Assembly: GCA_964392085.1 (NCBI GenBank)
Contig: CAYMOV010000079.1
Location: 1-12,087, forward strand
Length of the DNA: 12,087 nt
Reading direction: 5' to 3'
DNA from: CAYMOV01 sp964392085
Lineage (GTDB): Bacteria; Oederibacteriota; Muellerivitia; Muellerivitales; Muellerivitaceae
Shown here one piece after another: positions 1 to 8,532 of this stretch. The position numbers were made by a program, and so were the translations under genes. Below the pieces are notes generated by a model. That model did no database searches. It had not been told where the DNA came from and saw nothing but the letters and a program-made list of their open reading frames with translations. Position 1 is the first letter of the stretch; each line of letters begins with the position of its first letter.

Positions 1-122
1 AGCTTCCGGTCCTGGCCGGCGTACCCCAGGGCGTAGACGCGAAGTTCCACCCCGGCGGCGGGAAGGCCGTAGTCGAACAACAGGGTCCCTTGGATCTCAT
101 GGGTGTCGAGGATGTTGGGCAT
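1..122 (-). CDS. Start of a TcA-like large toxin subunit (partial, runs off window)
   Basis: Forty codons are visible, beginning ATG CCC AAC at 122 and still open at base 1. The start is preceded by an AAAGGAAAA Shine-Dalgarno stretch about 6-8 bases upstream. The visible peptide begins MPNILDTHEIQGTLLFDYG and continues with GLPAAGVELRVYALGYAG. The pattern G-x-L-x-x-D-x-G-x-P-A-x-G-V-x-x-R-x-Y is that of a small transthyretin/carboxypeptidase-regulatory-like beta-sandwich. From family knowledge, this domain often opens the very large neuraminidase-like TcA subunits of bacterial Tc toxins. The gene lies 75 bp downstream of the B-C toxin gene on the same strand, so co-transcription is likely. 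TcA forms the pentameric pore and receptor-binding part that accepts the B-C cocoon. That role is inferred from the N-terminus and the neighbour only. Any secreted or surface protein with a beta-sandwich N-terminus remains possible. Confidence 0.6.
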   Translation of the reverse strand, partial: MPNILDTHEIQGTLLFDYGLPAAGVELRVYALGYAGQDRK

Positions 123-197
123 GGCGGTTTTCCTTTCGGTTGTACGGCTTCACTTGGTCGGACACTGGTTGACGGAAATCCCTTTGGAGTCCCTGCC

Positions 198-3100
198 CTA
201 CTGTTGGTCCCTGAGGCCGGACACCAATCGCCTCGCGCCTTCCCCGATCCCCCCCAGCGGGAACTGCATGGGCATGCTGGGCGCCGGGATGGCCCCCAAG
301 GCCTCGGGGAACACCCACGCGGGCGAGGGGGCCGCGTGCGAGATCAGGCGGATCCCCGGGAAATCCCCCGCGAAGCCGTGCATGTTGAAGAGGCAGGCCG
401 TGCAGGCCGGTAGGTCCTCCATGGCCGCCGCCCCCGCGCGCATCCTCATGGTGGTCATATGGATGGTCCCGGAGGGGTTGGGCGGCAGGCCTTGCCGGAT
501 CAACCCGAGGATTTCGGGCTCGACGTCGTTGATGTGCGAGATCGCCGCGTCCGGGGTCCCCCGCATCCTCGTCACGCTCGGGAAGTTCCTGGCCGAGGAG
601 CTGGTGGCGTGGGTGATCTCGGCCCCCTGGCCCAAGGCGTCGGTTCCCGCGCCGCTCAGGGCCCGGATTTCGGTGGGACCCGTATAGCCCGGGACATCCA
701 CGATGGCCGCCCCCACCCCCACGGTGCGCGCGGGCAAGGGACCGGTCCGGAGGATTTGCCCCAACCGTTGGCCCACCGCGCCGAAGCCCTCGGTGCTGAG
801 GGAGGATGCCGCGCGCCCGGAGATCCTCGCGGCGGCCCGGTACCCCAGGCCCTCGAAGGCGGTGTGGGTGGACTGCAGGGCCCCCGTCACGATCCGGGCG
901 GCCCCGGTGGCGCCCCGGCCCACCAGCGAACCCGCCACCCGGGTGGTCGCGCGGGCCGCGACCGAGCGGACCGCCTGTCCGGCGGCCGAGGAGGCCACCC
1001 TCGTGCCCGCGGACCGGACCGCCTGGCCCACGGCGCTGCCGGCCACGCGGGAGCCCACCGAGCGGGCCACGGTCGCGGCGGCCTGCCCGCCCGCCGAACG
1101 GGCGATGGCCCCGACGGCCACCCCCGCCCCGGCGAAAACACCGCCGGTGACCCCGCCGATGAGCATGGCCCGGCCGATGTGGGCCTCCCGGTGGTCGATA
1201 TGCGCCTCCACGGCCTCCGCCACGCCGCCCCCGATGGCCCCTCCCGCGATGCCGCCGATGATCGCGGCCGCCGCGGCCCCCACCACGGGCCCCGCCAGCC
1301 CGGCGGTGGCCACCGTCACCACGGTCCCCACGACGACCGCCGCCGCGATCCCCGCCCACTGGCCCCAACTCAGGTGCCCGGACGGGTCCGTATGGTTGAC
1401 CGGGTTGTTCCGGCCGTAGGCGTAGACGTTCAAACCGTCCACCAGCCCGCCCGGGTCCACCGTGGTCCACCGTCCCAGCCAGGAGGCGTAATACCGCGCC
1501 CCGTGGTAATAAAAACCGTTCTCCTCGTCCTTCTCCTTGTCGGTGTACCGGTACCTTTTCAACCCGACTTCGGCCGCGCCGCGGCCCGCCTGGTAGGAGG
1601 TGGACCCGAAGGGGTAGTACTCCTCGTACGTGAGGACCGCCCCGTCCGGGTCCAGTTCCAGCGACGCCGAGCCCAGTTGGTTGGTCATCTGGTACCGGAC
1701 CAGGGTCGTGGGGGACGCCACCTCGACCCCGTCGGCCCAGGTCTGGGTCTCCACGATCGCGACGCGGCGCGTCCCGTCCTTGACGTGCAGGGTCTGCCGC
1801 TCCAGCACCACGCCCACCCCGTCGGAGGCGTACTCCCGGTAAACCTCATAGGCCCCGACGTAGATCCGCTGTTTCGTCCGGACCGCCGTGGCCTTCGCGG
1901 CCGCCTGGCCTTCCGTGGCCTTGCGGACCCTCTCACCGTGCGCGTCGTAGGTGTAGTAGGTCGTCTCGGGCGCGCCGGAGGCGACCGACTGCTGGGAGGT
2001 GGCCGCCAACTGGTCCTTCGCGTTCCAGGCCAGGAGGGGCAGGTGGGGCATGGTGAGGGTGTTGCCGTGGTCGTCGAAGGTGTTGGGCTGGATCGGGCCC
2101 CCGTTCACCCGCACGTAGGACAGGCGGTTGTTGGTCTTGGCCGGGTCCAGGGGTTCCAGGAAGCTCGGTTCCTGGTAGGTGTAGGCGCGCGTCCAGGTGT
2201 TGTTCGGGGATTGGTGCTGAAGGGCCGTCAGGTTCCCCACCGAATCGTAGGAATAGGTTTCGGTGTAGTTGCCGAGGGCCTGGCCGTCCCCGGGCTGGGA
2301 CAACCCGACCCGGAGCAGGTCGTTCCACTCGTAGGGGGAGGGGGACGGCTGGCTTTGGGCCATGTGTTCCCTCCCGTTGGCCCGGACCAGCCGGTAGATC
2401 GGGTCGTAGGCGTACAGGGTCTTGGGGACCGCCTGGGCGTTGTTGAAGTACACCGTCTGCTGGGCCCCGTCCTCCACTTCGGTGGTGTTCCCCACGGGGT
2501 CATAGGTGTAGGCCAGGTCCTGCAGGACGGCCGAGTCGCCCGCGCGCGTGGTGGTGAGGCCCGTCATGCGGAAGGTGAGGGGGTCGTAGGCGTAGGCGGT
2601 GGCCACGCCGTTGGCGTAGGCGATGGAGGTGCGCCGCCCCTTGGCGTCGTAGGCCACGCTGAGGACGTAGGGCTGGGAGGCCCCGCCCCGGACGGCCGCG
2701 TCCATCCGGGCGAGGAAATTCGCCTCGTTGTAGGTGGGCGTCATCACGCTGTGGTCCGGCGCGGTGAGGGTGACGGCGCGGTCCAGGGCGTCGTAGGTCG
2801 TGGAGTTCGTGAGGACCTCGGCGTCCAACAGGGGGGCCGCCGCCGCGGCGATCGCGGTGGGGTCCGTCAACAAGGACAGGGGCGACCAGTCCACCGGACC
2901 CTTGTAGTTGAGCGCGGCCTGCCGGGATCCGGTAAGCAGGTTGGCCTTGAAGTCGTAAAGGGCGTTGGTGGCCACACCCGAGGGGTCGTAGGCCTGGAAG
3001 GTGCGTCCCCGCAGGTTCAGGGAAACCGCGTCGGGGTTGAGTTCCCCGTACACCGTCCGCTCCTCCAGGGTCTCGGTCCCCGCGCCCACCTGGATCCACA

Positions 3101-6100
3101 GGTGGGTGGATCGGTGGAGCGGGTCGTAGGCGTGGCGGAAACGGCGGCCCAGGGTGTCCCAGGAATACAGGGAGGACCCCACCACGTTCTCCAAGGACCA
3201 ATGCTCGCCCGCGTCCATGCTTCCCCAGTGGATCTTCCGGCCCGCCATGTCGTAGGTATAGGTCATCACCAGGTAACCCCGGTGGTCCGTCACCGACCTC
3301 TGGTTCCCCTCGATGTCCAACGCCAGGCGGGTGTCGTAGAGGCCAGCGCTTCCGTTGTCGGCCTGCGTCAGGAAGGCCCGGCCCAGGGAGTCGAAATGGC
3401 CCTGGGCGGGGGTATGGGCGTGCTGGGCGGCCAGCCAGGCCGAGCGGGCCTGGGGGTCGGCCGGTTCCGGCCCCAGGGGGTCGGGGGATCCACGGTCGGA
3501 GTACCAACGGCTCTCGAGGACCAGGTCGTTGGCGTCCGAGGTGGTCTGGTGCCAGGGGTCGAAGGCCACCTGGGTGAAGGTCCCGTCCGGGTTGTCGATT
3601 CCCCGCAGGCGCCCCAGGGGGTCGTAATGGAGGACCGGGGTGACGCCCCACTCCACCAGGGCCTCCTCGCTTTCGAAATCCGGGACCGGGCTGAAGTACG
3701 GCTCATATTTCTTGACCGGGTTGCCCTTATTGTCGAACACCCTCCGGCCGGTCCCCACCCACCGGGGGGCCGGGGCGGTCTCCACCATCACCAGTTGTCC
3801 CCCGGAGAGGACGGGCTTCCCCTGGGCGTCCAGTTGGGGCACGGGCCCCGGTTCGGCCTGGGCCTTCACCATGATTTCCCGGCCGAAGCCGTCGGAGTAC
3901 TCGTACGTTTCCTGCCAGCGGGGATTGGCCGCGCCGTGCCTCTCGCGCGAGAAGGTATGGGCGTAGACGGGCAGGCCCTTCCGGTCCCAATGGAACAGGT
4001 CGTACTCGAGCCGGTGGGTCGGGTCGTCCGAGGGCGAGGCCTCCGGGGTGGTCAGGTCGAGGAAATCCCCTTCGGCGGCGCCCTCCTTCCCCAGGACCGC
4101 CGTGGCCGTCACCATCCCCAGGACGTCGAACCGGATCCCCGACCGGTTCTGGTTGGGGTCCTTCAATAGCCAGGGCTTCAGGATCCGGTAGTGGTTTTGG
4201 GCGGTCAGGAGGTTCCCCACGGCGTCCAGGGTGGTTTCCACGAGGAGGGAATGGGCATCGTAGGACACCGACGTCGCGTGGCCGAAGGGGTCGACGAATT
4301 GGACCGGCAGGTAGAACCTGGCCGGGTCGAAGACCTGGCGCTCCGAGGGGATCCACCAGGCCCCGTCCAAGGACTGGTATCCGCCCTCGTCCGCCAGGAT
4401 CGTGCCGGTGACCTTGGTCCCGAAGGCCTGGTCGGCCAGGACCTGGGTGAAGGCCATCCTGTAGCTTTGGTAGGGCAGGGCCCGGGACCCCGCGTCGCCG
4501 GGGGCGAGGGGGCCCGACAGGTCGTCCGCGCAGTAGAGGAATCGCGTCCGGCCCAGGAGCCTTTTTTGTCCCAAGGAAGTGTCCGTGGGGCCCTCATAGG
4601 GAATCCCGGCCGCGGCCTGGATCCGGGAGCCGAGGTCGCCCGGCAGGAACGGCCCGGAAACGGGCGACGGGAGGATCCCGGTCACCTCATAGACTCGGTT
4701 CTCCACCGGGACACCCAGGCGGTAGGAATCGGCCCCGTCGGGTTGGTTGGCGAAATCCGCCTCGGTGTAGAGGATGGGGTTTTGGCCCTGCTCGGGGTAG
4801 GCGGGGACCCTCCGGGGATAGCCGACCGAGGCGGACCGCTTGACGTTGCCGTAGGGGTCGACTTCCAGGGTGAGTTGGTGGCCGACGCGGGGGTCGGCCT
4901 GGTTCCGCTCGTAGTGGGTGCTGACGGATTCACGCTCGAAGGCGTAAAAGACGCCGTGGGGGTTTTCCAACCCGGGGCGTTCCCGCCCGTGGATCGGCTG
5001 CAGCAGCCTCACCTCGTAGGCGTAGTCCTCCACGCTGTAGGGGACGCCGCCCAGGGTCGGGCCGTCGTCCGCGTACACCTCACGGCGCAGGACGCGGCCC
5101 TTCAGGGCGCGGCGAGCCTCCTGGTCCTCCAGGGCGGACGTGGGATGCGCGAGCGGGGTCCCGTCCGGCAGGGTGATGGCGTCCGGGTAGACCGAAGCGG
5201 GCCTCGCCCAGGCCTGGGGGTCCCCCCGGTAGAATTCCCCGCTGAGCCGGTCCTCGATCCCCTCCCGTCCGAAGAAGGCCCCGGTCAGGAACCAGGTCTT
5301 CGTGTGGGCCGGGGGCACGTAAAGTTCCCGCGCGGCCGGGTCCTTGAAGAGCCCGTCCCCCGCGTAGGCGGCGTAATCCTCGGTGTCCCACTGCTCCACC
5401 ATGCCGAACCCGCGGAACTCCCGTTCGGTCCCGTCGTAATACCCGTGGTGGTAACGGTAACGGGTCGTGAGGTCCGTTCCCGACACCAGGTCCCGGTGGA
5501 CGAACTTGGCCACCACCTGCACGGGGAAAGGCAGCCGGGTCACCCAGGGTTTCCCCTCGGCCTTGTCCATGAGGTAGAAGCGCGTGGAAGGCGCGTAGTC
5601 CACCAGGGTCTTTTGGCCCATGTGGTTGTCGATGGAGGACAGGAGGTGCGGTTTCTTCCCGCCCATGAGGTCGATGTAGCGCAGGGGGCGCCCCGCGTCG
5701 CCCGGCAGGTTGGAGGACCACACCAGGCAGGAGGTCCCGATGCCCAATAGGTCCACCGCCACGACCGAGGCCAGGCTGTCCGCGTCGGCGAATTGGGGGA
5801 TGGTTTGGGGCGGTCCGAAGGCGTTCCCGGCCTGGTTGAACCAGAACGTGTTTTCGTTGTCCCCCAGGTAAAGGATGTCCGTGGTGCCGGAGCCGTCGAT
5901 GTCCGCGAGCCGGAGGCGCTTGGGGTTGAAGGCTTCCTGCGACCCGAAGGTCGGGACCCGGTCCATGGCCACCTTGGCCCCGAACCGGCCGTACCCCCGG
6001 TTCGGCCAATAGCAGACCTCGCCCCGGCGGACGCGCACGATGTCCGTCAGGCCGTCGCCGGTCATGTCGGCCAGGAAAACCGACTGGTCGCGGTCGGCGA

Positions 6101-7937
6101 ACACCAGGGCCGGCCCGGCCTCCTCGTCCTGGGCCCGGGCGACGCTCCGGCCCTCGCCGAAACCTTCCTTGGCCAGGGACGGGTACCAGCGGAAAACGTC
6201 GTCCTCGGAGACCAGGATGTCGGCGAAACCGTCCCCGTTCAGGTCGATCCACTTCAGGTTGGGGTCGTCCCAGGACAGGTTCGGGTTGGAGGTGAACGGC
6301 TGGAAGGCCTCCCACCCACCCTCGTCGGTGCGTTCCAGGAAACCCGGGACCGGCTTGCGGAACTGCACCAGGGACTTCTTCCCGTCCCCGGCCAGGTCCA
6401 ACAGCTGGGTGTGGGCCTCGGCCAAACCCGCCCGGGACGCCACCCGCTCCAGGGGCGCGAACCGCGCCGACACCACGACGGGGTCCTCGCCGGGAGGGGA
6501 AACCGGCAGCGCGCTGAGGTTGCGCTTGTAGTACCAGCCGTCGCCGCGCTTGGCCAGGATGCCCGAGAGGCCCTCGCTGTCGAGGTCCACCCACTCGAAG
6601 TCCTTGCCGTCCAGCCCCCCGGGCACGTTCTCCAGGCTGTCCGGGTCCACGAAGTGGAGGTCCGGGTCGATGACGGGATCCTGGTAGGCCATCTCCACCG
6701 GGGGCATGGACTTCTTCAGGTAGGCGGCCGCCGTGCCGTTCCACACGAAACCGTTGTGGACGACGGAAACCAGGGTGGTGAGGGCGGGGTCCTCACGGTA
6801 TTGGAACCCGGTGGACTGGACCAGGCAGGGGTTTTGGGGCAGTTCGTCGAAGAGATGGAACATCAACACCCGGCGGCACAGCCGGTAGGTGCGCACCTCG
6901 AACCCGGACCGGAAGGTGGAGAAGGGATCCTGCCGCAGGCCCCAGGGGGCGCCCGGGGGGGCGTCCGCCCAGGCTTGGGCGTAGGTGTCGCCCCCGGCAT
7001 CGGGCGCGGCCTCGGCGTAGTGCCCCTCCCCGTAGTCGAACACCACCCGGAACATCCAGTCGGCCCGGGTGGGGTCGGTTTGGGCCAGGTGGGAGGCGCG
7101 GTTGCCGTAATAGATGTCCGTGAGGTACCGGTTGGCGCCGCGTCCCTGGACCGTCCGGTTGGCCTCATGGGCTTGGGACGCGTCGACGCCGCTGGAATCC
7201 TCCGGCTTATAGCGGTGGACGGCCCAATTACCCTTGTCGTCGTAGCTCTCGGTCAAAAGCCACTTGAAGACGCGGGTCGGGTCCGTCGGGTCGGCGACGC
7301 GGGCGTCGGGATCGTTGCCGAAAGGGTCCTTCCCGTAGACGTTGGTGACGTTTTCCTTGCTCACGGCCTTCCAGAAGACGTCCCCCGGGGCGGTCCCGGT
7401 CCATTTCTCGACCCGTGAGAACGACCCCTCGATCCTTGGACGGTACCGCTGGACCTGGTAGGCGAGCCCGGCGTGGGTACCCGGCTGTGGGTTCTTGGCC
7501 CAGGTGCCCCCGCCCCACTCCAAAACCGGCACCAGGTCCTCGGATCCCGAGATGAGGAACAGGTCCGAGTCCTCGGCGTCGGCGTACCGCGGGAGGCCCT
7601 TGTCGGTCTTTCGGGTGATGGCCTGCAGGGAGAGGCCCCATCCCAGTCCGAAGGGCCCATTGCCGGACCCGGAATTATAGGAAATGGACAGCTGGGGGCC
7701 GAAACCGGCCCGGCCCGGCGAGAGGGCGATGGGCACGCTGAAGGACGCCGTCCCCGTCGTGGGGTTGACGTCGAACTTCTCGCCGATATCCCGGATGGCC
7801 CCTCCCCCCTTGGGCAGGGAGAGGACGGGCGCCGAGGATTGGGCCTTCTCCCCCTCGGCGGGAGGGGGCGGCGGCGCGGCCATGCCGGGCGTCGGCCTGG
7901 CCGGTTCCGGGGCTTTTCCGGGCTGGTCTTCCCGCAT
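198..7937 (-). CDS. Tc toxin B-C fusion protein: SpvB/TcaC + TcdB middle + Rhs shell with C-terminal deaminase-like toxin
   Basis: This 2579-residue protein combines a TcB (about 1,450 aa in known systems) and a TcC (about 950 aa). From residue 41 the SpvB/TcaC signature LPKGGGAIRDIGEKF is followed by SPGRAGFGPQLSISYNSG and RKTDKGLPRY. Residues about 447-700 hold FG-GAP-like repeats (DLDSEGLSGI, DLNGDGFADI, DMTGDGLTDI, DIDGSGTTDI), matching the TcB beta-propeller gate. TcdB middle regions follow near 776-850 (YRYHHGYYDGTEREFRGFG). YD/Rhs repeats run from about 1220 to 2187 and end in the core-end motif DPGGLVDGLN...RNNP...DPSG, with Asp2161, Asp2167 and Asp2184. In TcC proteins the conserved aspartates here drive self-cleavage that frees the cargo inside the cocoon. 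The cargo has Gly/Ala-rich hydrophobic stretches (about 2196-2280), Ala/Arg/Ser repeats (about 2290-2345) and a deaminase-like domain (about 2404-2537) with Asp2471-x-Glu2473 and Cys2512-x-x-Cys2515. No signal peptide is seen, as is usual for TcB. I chose the ATG at 7937 because of its Shine-Dalgarno site. An in-frame ATG at 8036 would add 33 residues unlike the family and has no ribosome site. Confidence 0.93.
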   Translation of the reverse strand: MREDQPGKAPEPARPTPGMAAPPPPPAEGEKAQSSAPVLSLPKGGGAIRDIGEKFDVNPTTGTASFSVPIALSPGRAGFGPQLSISYNSGSGNGPFGLGWGLSLQAITRKTDKGLPRYADAEDSDLFLISGSEDLVPVLEWGGGTWAKNPQPGTHAGLAYQVQRYRPRIEGSFSRVEKWTGTAPGDVFWKAVSKENVTNVYGKDPFGNDPDARVADPTDPTRVFKWLLTESYDDKGNWAVHRYKPEDSSGVDASQAHEANRTVQGRGANRYLTDIYYGNRASHLAQTDPTRADWMFRVVFDYGEGHYAEAAPDAGGDTYAQAWADAPPGAPWGLRQDPFSTFRSGFEVRTYRLCRRVLMFHLFDELPQNPCLVQSTGFQYREDPALTTLVSVVHNGFVWNGTAAAYLKKSMPPVEMAYQDPVIDPDLHFVDPDSLENVPGGLDGKDFEWVDLDSEGLSGILAKRGDGWYYKRNLSALPVSPPGEDPVVVSARFAPLERVASRAGLAEAHTQLLDLAGDGKKSLVQFRKPVPGFLERTDEGGWEAFQPFTSNPNLSWDDPNLKWIDLNGDGFADILVSEDDVFRWYPSLAKEGFGEGRSVARAQDEEAGPALVFADRDQSVFLADMTGDGLTDIVRVRRGEVCYWPNRGYGRFGAKVAMDRVPTFGSQEAFNPKRLRLADIDGSGTTDILYLGDNENTFWFNQAGNAFGPPQTIPQFADADSLASVVAVDLLGIGTSCLVWSSNLPGDAGRPLRYIDLMGGKKPHLLSSIDNHMGQKTLVDYAPSTRFYLMDKAEGKPWVTRLPFPVQVVAKFVHRDLVSGTDLTTRYRYHHGYYDGTEREFRGFGMVEQWDTEDYAAYAGDGLFKDPAARELYVPPAHTKTWFLTGAFFGREGIEDRLSGEFYRGDPQAWARPASVYPDAITLPDGTPLAHPTSALEDQEARRALKGRVLRREVYADDGPTLGGVPYSVEDYAYEVRLLQPIHGRERPGLENPHGVFYAFERESVSTHYERNQADPRVGHQLTLEVDPYGNVKRSASVGYPRRVPAYPEQGQNPILYTEADFANQPDGADSYRLGVPVENRVYEVTGILPSPVSGPFLPGDLGSRIQAAAGIPYEGPTDTSLGQKRLLGRTRFLYCADDLSGPLAPGDAGSRALPYQSYRMAFTQVLADQAFGTKVTGTILADEGGYQSLDGAWWIPSERQVFDPARFYLPVQFVDPFGHATSVSYDAHSLLVETTLDAVGNLLTAQNHYRILKPWLLKDPNQNRSGIRFDVLGMVTATAVLGKEGAAEGDFLDLTTPEASPSDDPTHRLEYDLFHWDRKGLPVYAHTFSRERHGAANPRWQETYEYSDGFGREIMVKAQAEPGPVPQLDAQGKPVLSGGQLVMVETAPAPRWVGTGRRVFDNKGNPVKKYEPYFSPVPDFESEEALVEWGVTPVLHYDPLGRLRGIDNPDGTFTQVAFDPWHQTTSDANDLVLESRWYSDRGSPDPLGPEPADPQARSAWLAAQHAHTPAQGHFDSLGRAFLTQADNGSAGLYDTRLALDIEGNQRSVTDHRGYLVMTYTYDMAGRKIHWGSMDAGEHWSLENVVGSSLYSWDTLGRRFRHAYDPLHRSTHLWIQVGAGTETLEERTVYGELNPDAVSLNLRGRTFQAYDPSGVATNALYDFKANLLTGSRQAALNYKGPVDWSPLSLLTDPTAIAAAAAPLLDAEVLTNSTTYDALDRAVTLTAPDHSVMTPTYNEANFLARMDAAVRGGASQPYVLSVAYDAKGRRTSIAYANGVATAYAYDPLTFRMTGLTTTRAGDSAVLQDLAYTYDPVGNTTEVEDGAQQTVYFNNAQAVPKTLYAYDPIYRLVRANGREHMAQSQPSPSPYEWNDLLRVGLSQPGDGQALGNYTETYSYDSVGNLTALQHQSPNNTWTRAYTYQEPSFLEPLDPAKTNNRLSYVRVNGGPIQPNTFDDHGNTLTMPHLPLLAWNAKDQLAATSQQSVASGAPETTYYTYDAHGERVRKATEGQAAAKATAVRTKQRIYVGAYEVYREYASDGVGVVLERQTLHVKDGTRRVAIVETQTWADGVEVASPTTLVRYQMTNQLGSASLELDPDGAVLTYEEYYPFGSTSYQAGRGAAEVGLKRYRYTDKEKDEENGFYYHGARYYASWLGRWTTVDPGGLVDGLNVYAYGRNNPVNHTDPSGHLSWGQWAGIAAAVVVGTVVTVATAGLAGPVVGAAAAAIIGGIAGGAIGGGVAEAVEAHIDHREAHIGRAMLIGGVTGGVFAGAGVAVGAIARSAGGQAAATVARSVGSRVAGSAVGQAVRSAGTRVASSAAGQAVRSVAARATTRVAGSLVGRGATGAARIVTGALQSTHTAFEGLGYRAAARISGRAASSLSTEGFGAVGQRLGQILRTGPLPARTVGVGAAIVDVPGYTGPTEIRALSGAGTDALGQGAEITHATSSSARNFPSVTRMRGTPDAAISHINDVEPEILGLIRQGLPPNPSGTIHMTTMRMRAGAAAMEDLPACTACLFNMHGFAGDFPGIRLISHAAPSPAWVFPEALGAIPAPSMPMQFPLGGIGEGARRLVSGLRDQQ

Positions 7938-7944
7938 CGCTGCG

Positions 7945-7950
7945 CTCCCC
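7945..7950 (-). promoter_or_regulatory. Ribosome binding site that decides the toxin start
   Basis: On the minus strand GGGGAG lies seven bases upstream of the ATG at 7937. The longer frame starting at 8036 has no comparable site and its extra codons show no similarity to SpvB/TcaC proteins. This supports the 7937 start. Confidence 0.65.
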
Positions 7951-8532
7951 AATGGTGATGGGCGAATGCAAGGGCCTAAGCCCGGAAAAAGGGCCGGGAG
8001 AAGGTTTGGGCTTATTTTTTTTGGAATGCAGCACATTCATACCACCGAAACGCCGATCCGTGAATAGGAATAATTGTCATATTTTTGTAAAGACACTTTT
8101 TAGCATATTGGGTGTTGCTATTTTATATCCCATCATTGTCAGGCGGATTTATCAGGGGCCTGGGATCCAATCATCCGGTTAACGTTCTCGTAACCCAAAC
8201 ACTCCCACACATCCGACCGGACTGCCGTTTCCACCGTTTTGAACTGTCTTGGATGACGATCCCCGCGGAGAGAGCCAAGAAAATGGGGTCCGAGGCTAAA
8301 GATTATGTAGCTGGACGATCAAGGGTTTGGAATTGCCGTCAGGATGCCGGGTGTTCTTGGTAAAGCCGCCTAACAGGGCGCCGCCTTGGGCGAACGCGAA
8401 AACCAAGATGGGCCAGCAGGAACACCCGGCAGGGCTCCTCGACCCATTGGAAAGGCCGGGCCATGAAAAGGTCACCACAAAGGGCCGCTTATGATGGAGA
8501 TGGGGAGGTTTGGGGCGCGGAGTCGGCGAAGG
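7951..8532. other. Intergenic gap upstream of the toxin gene; no convincing gene
   Basis: About 580 bp separate the toxin start from the REP-like element. The part nearest the toxin, roughly 8010-8180, is much more AT-rich than its surroundings and presumably holds the toxin promoter. A TTTACA on the minus strand (8086-8091) is the best -35-like hexamer I see, but the nearest -10-like TATTCA (8061-8066) is 19 bp away, so I do not call a promoter. A short inverted repeat TAGCA/TGCTA (8101-8120) sits in the AT-rich patch and could be an operator. The rest returns to high GC. Short open frames of 60-83 codons here lack ribosome sites and family resemblance. Confidence 0.55.
8345..8431. repeat. 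Perfect 12-bp inverted repeat with nested second stem
   Basis: TGCCGGGTGTTC (8345-8356) is the exact reverse complement of GAACACCCGGCA (8420-8431). A second pair, CTTGGT (8356-8361) and ACCAAG (8402-8407), lies inside and overlaps the first arm by one base. The loop contains two GCCGCC blocks around GGGC. No transposase is present. The structure could be a small non-autonomous element, a multicopy intergenic repeat or a structured RNA. The sequence alone does not decide. Confidence 0.55.

Noticed and set aside
97..1470. Minus-strand frame of 457 codons overlapping the toxin 3' end and the next gene start
   Set aside because: It is out of frame with the toxin gene, very Gly/Arg-rich and lacks a domain. 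The in-frame toxin sequence and the separate start at 122 explain the region.
459..4169. Plus-strand open frame of 1236 codons
   Set aside because: It lies wholly antisense to the Tc toxin gene. Its translation is a Gly/Val/Arg/Pro-rich composition product with no recognisable domain, as expected opposite a high-GC gene.
7938..8036. 33-residue N-terminal extension of the toxin (ATG at 8036)
   Set aside because: It has no Shine-Dalgarno site and no similarity to SpvB/TcaC N-termini, whereas the ATG at 7937 has GGGGAG at ideal spacing.
8112..8363. 83-codon plus-strand frame in the gap
   Set aside because: No ribosome site or family resemblance, and it spans an abrupt composition change.
8368..8374. 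GCCTAAC, matching the integron attC R'' box consensus
   Set aside because: No matching GTTRRRY partner was found at a sensible distance, and no integron integrase is present.
8296..8478. 60-codon minus-strand frame with a hydrophobic WPILVFAFAQGGALLGGF stretch
   Set aside because: It needs a non-ATG start, has no clear ribosome site, and is mostly occupied by the 8345-8431 inverted repeat. It is more likely intergenic repeat than gene.
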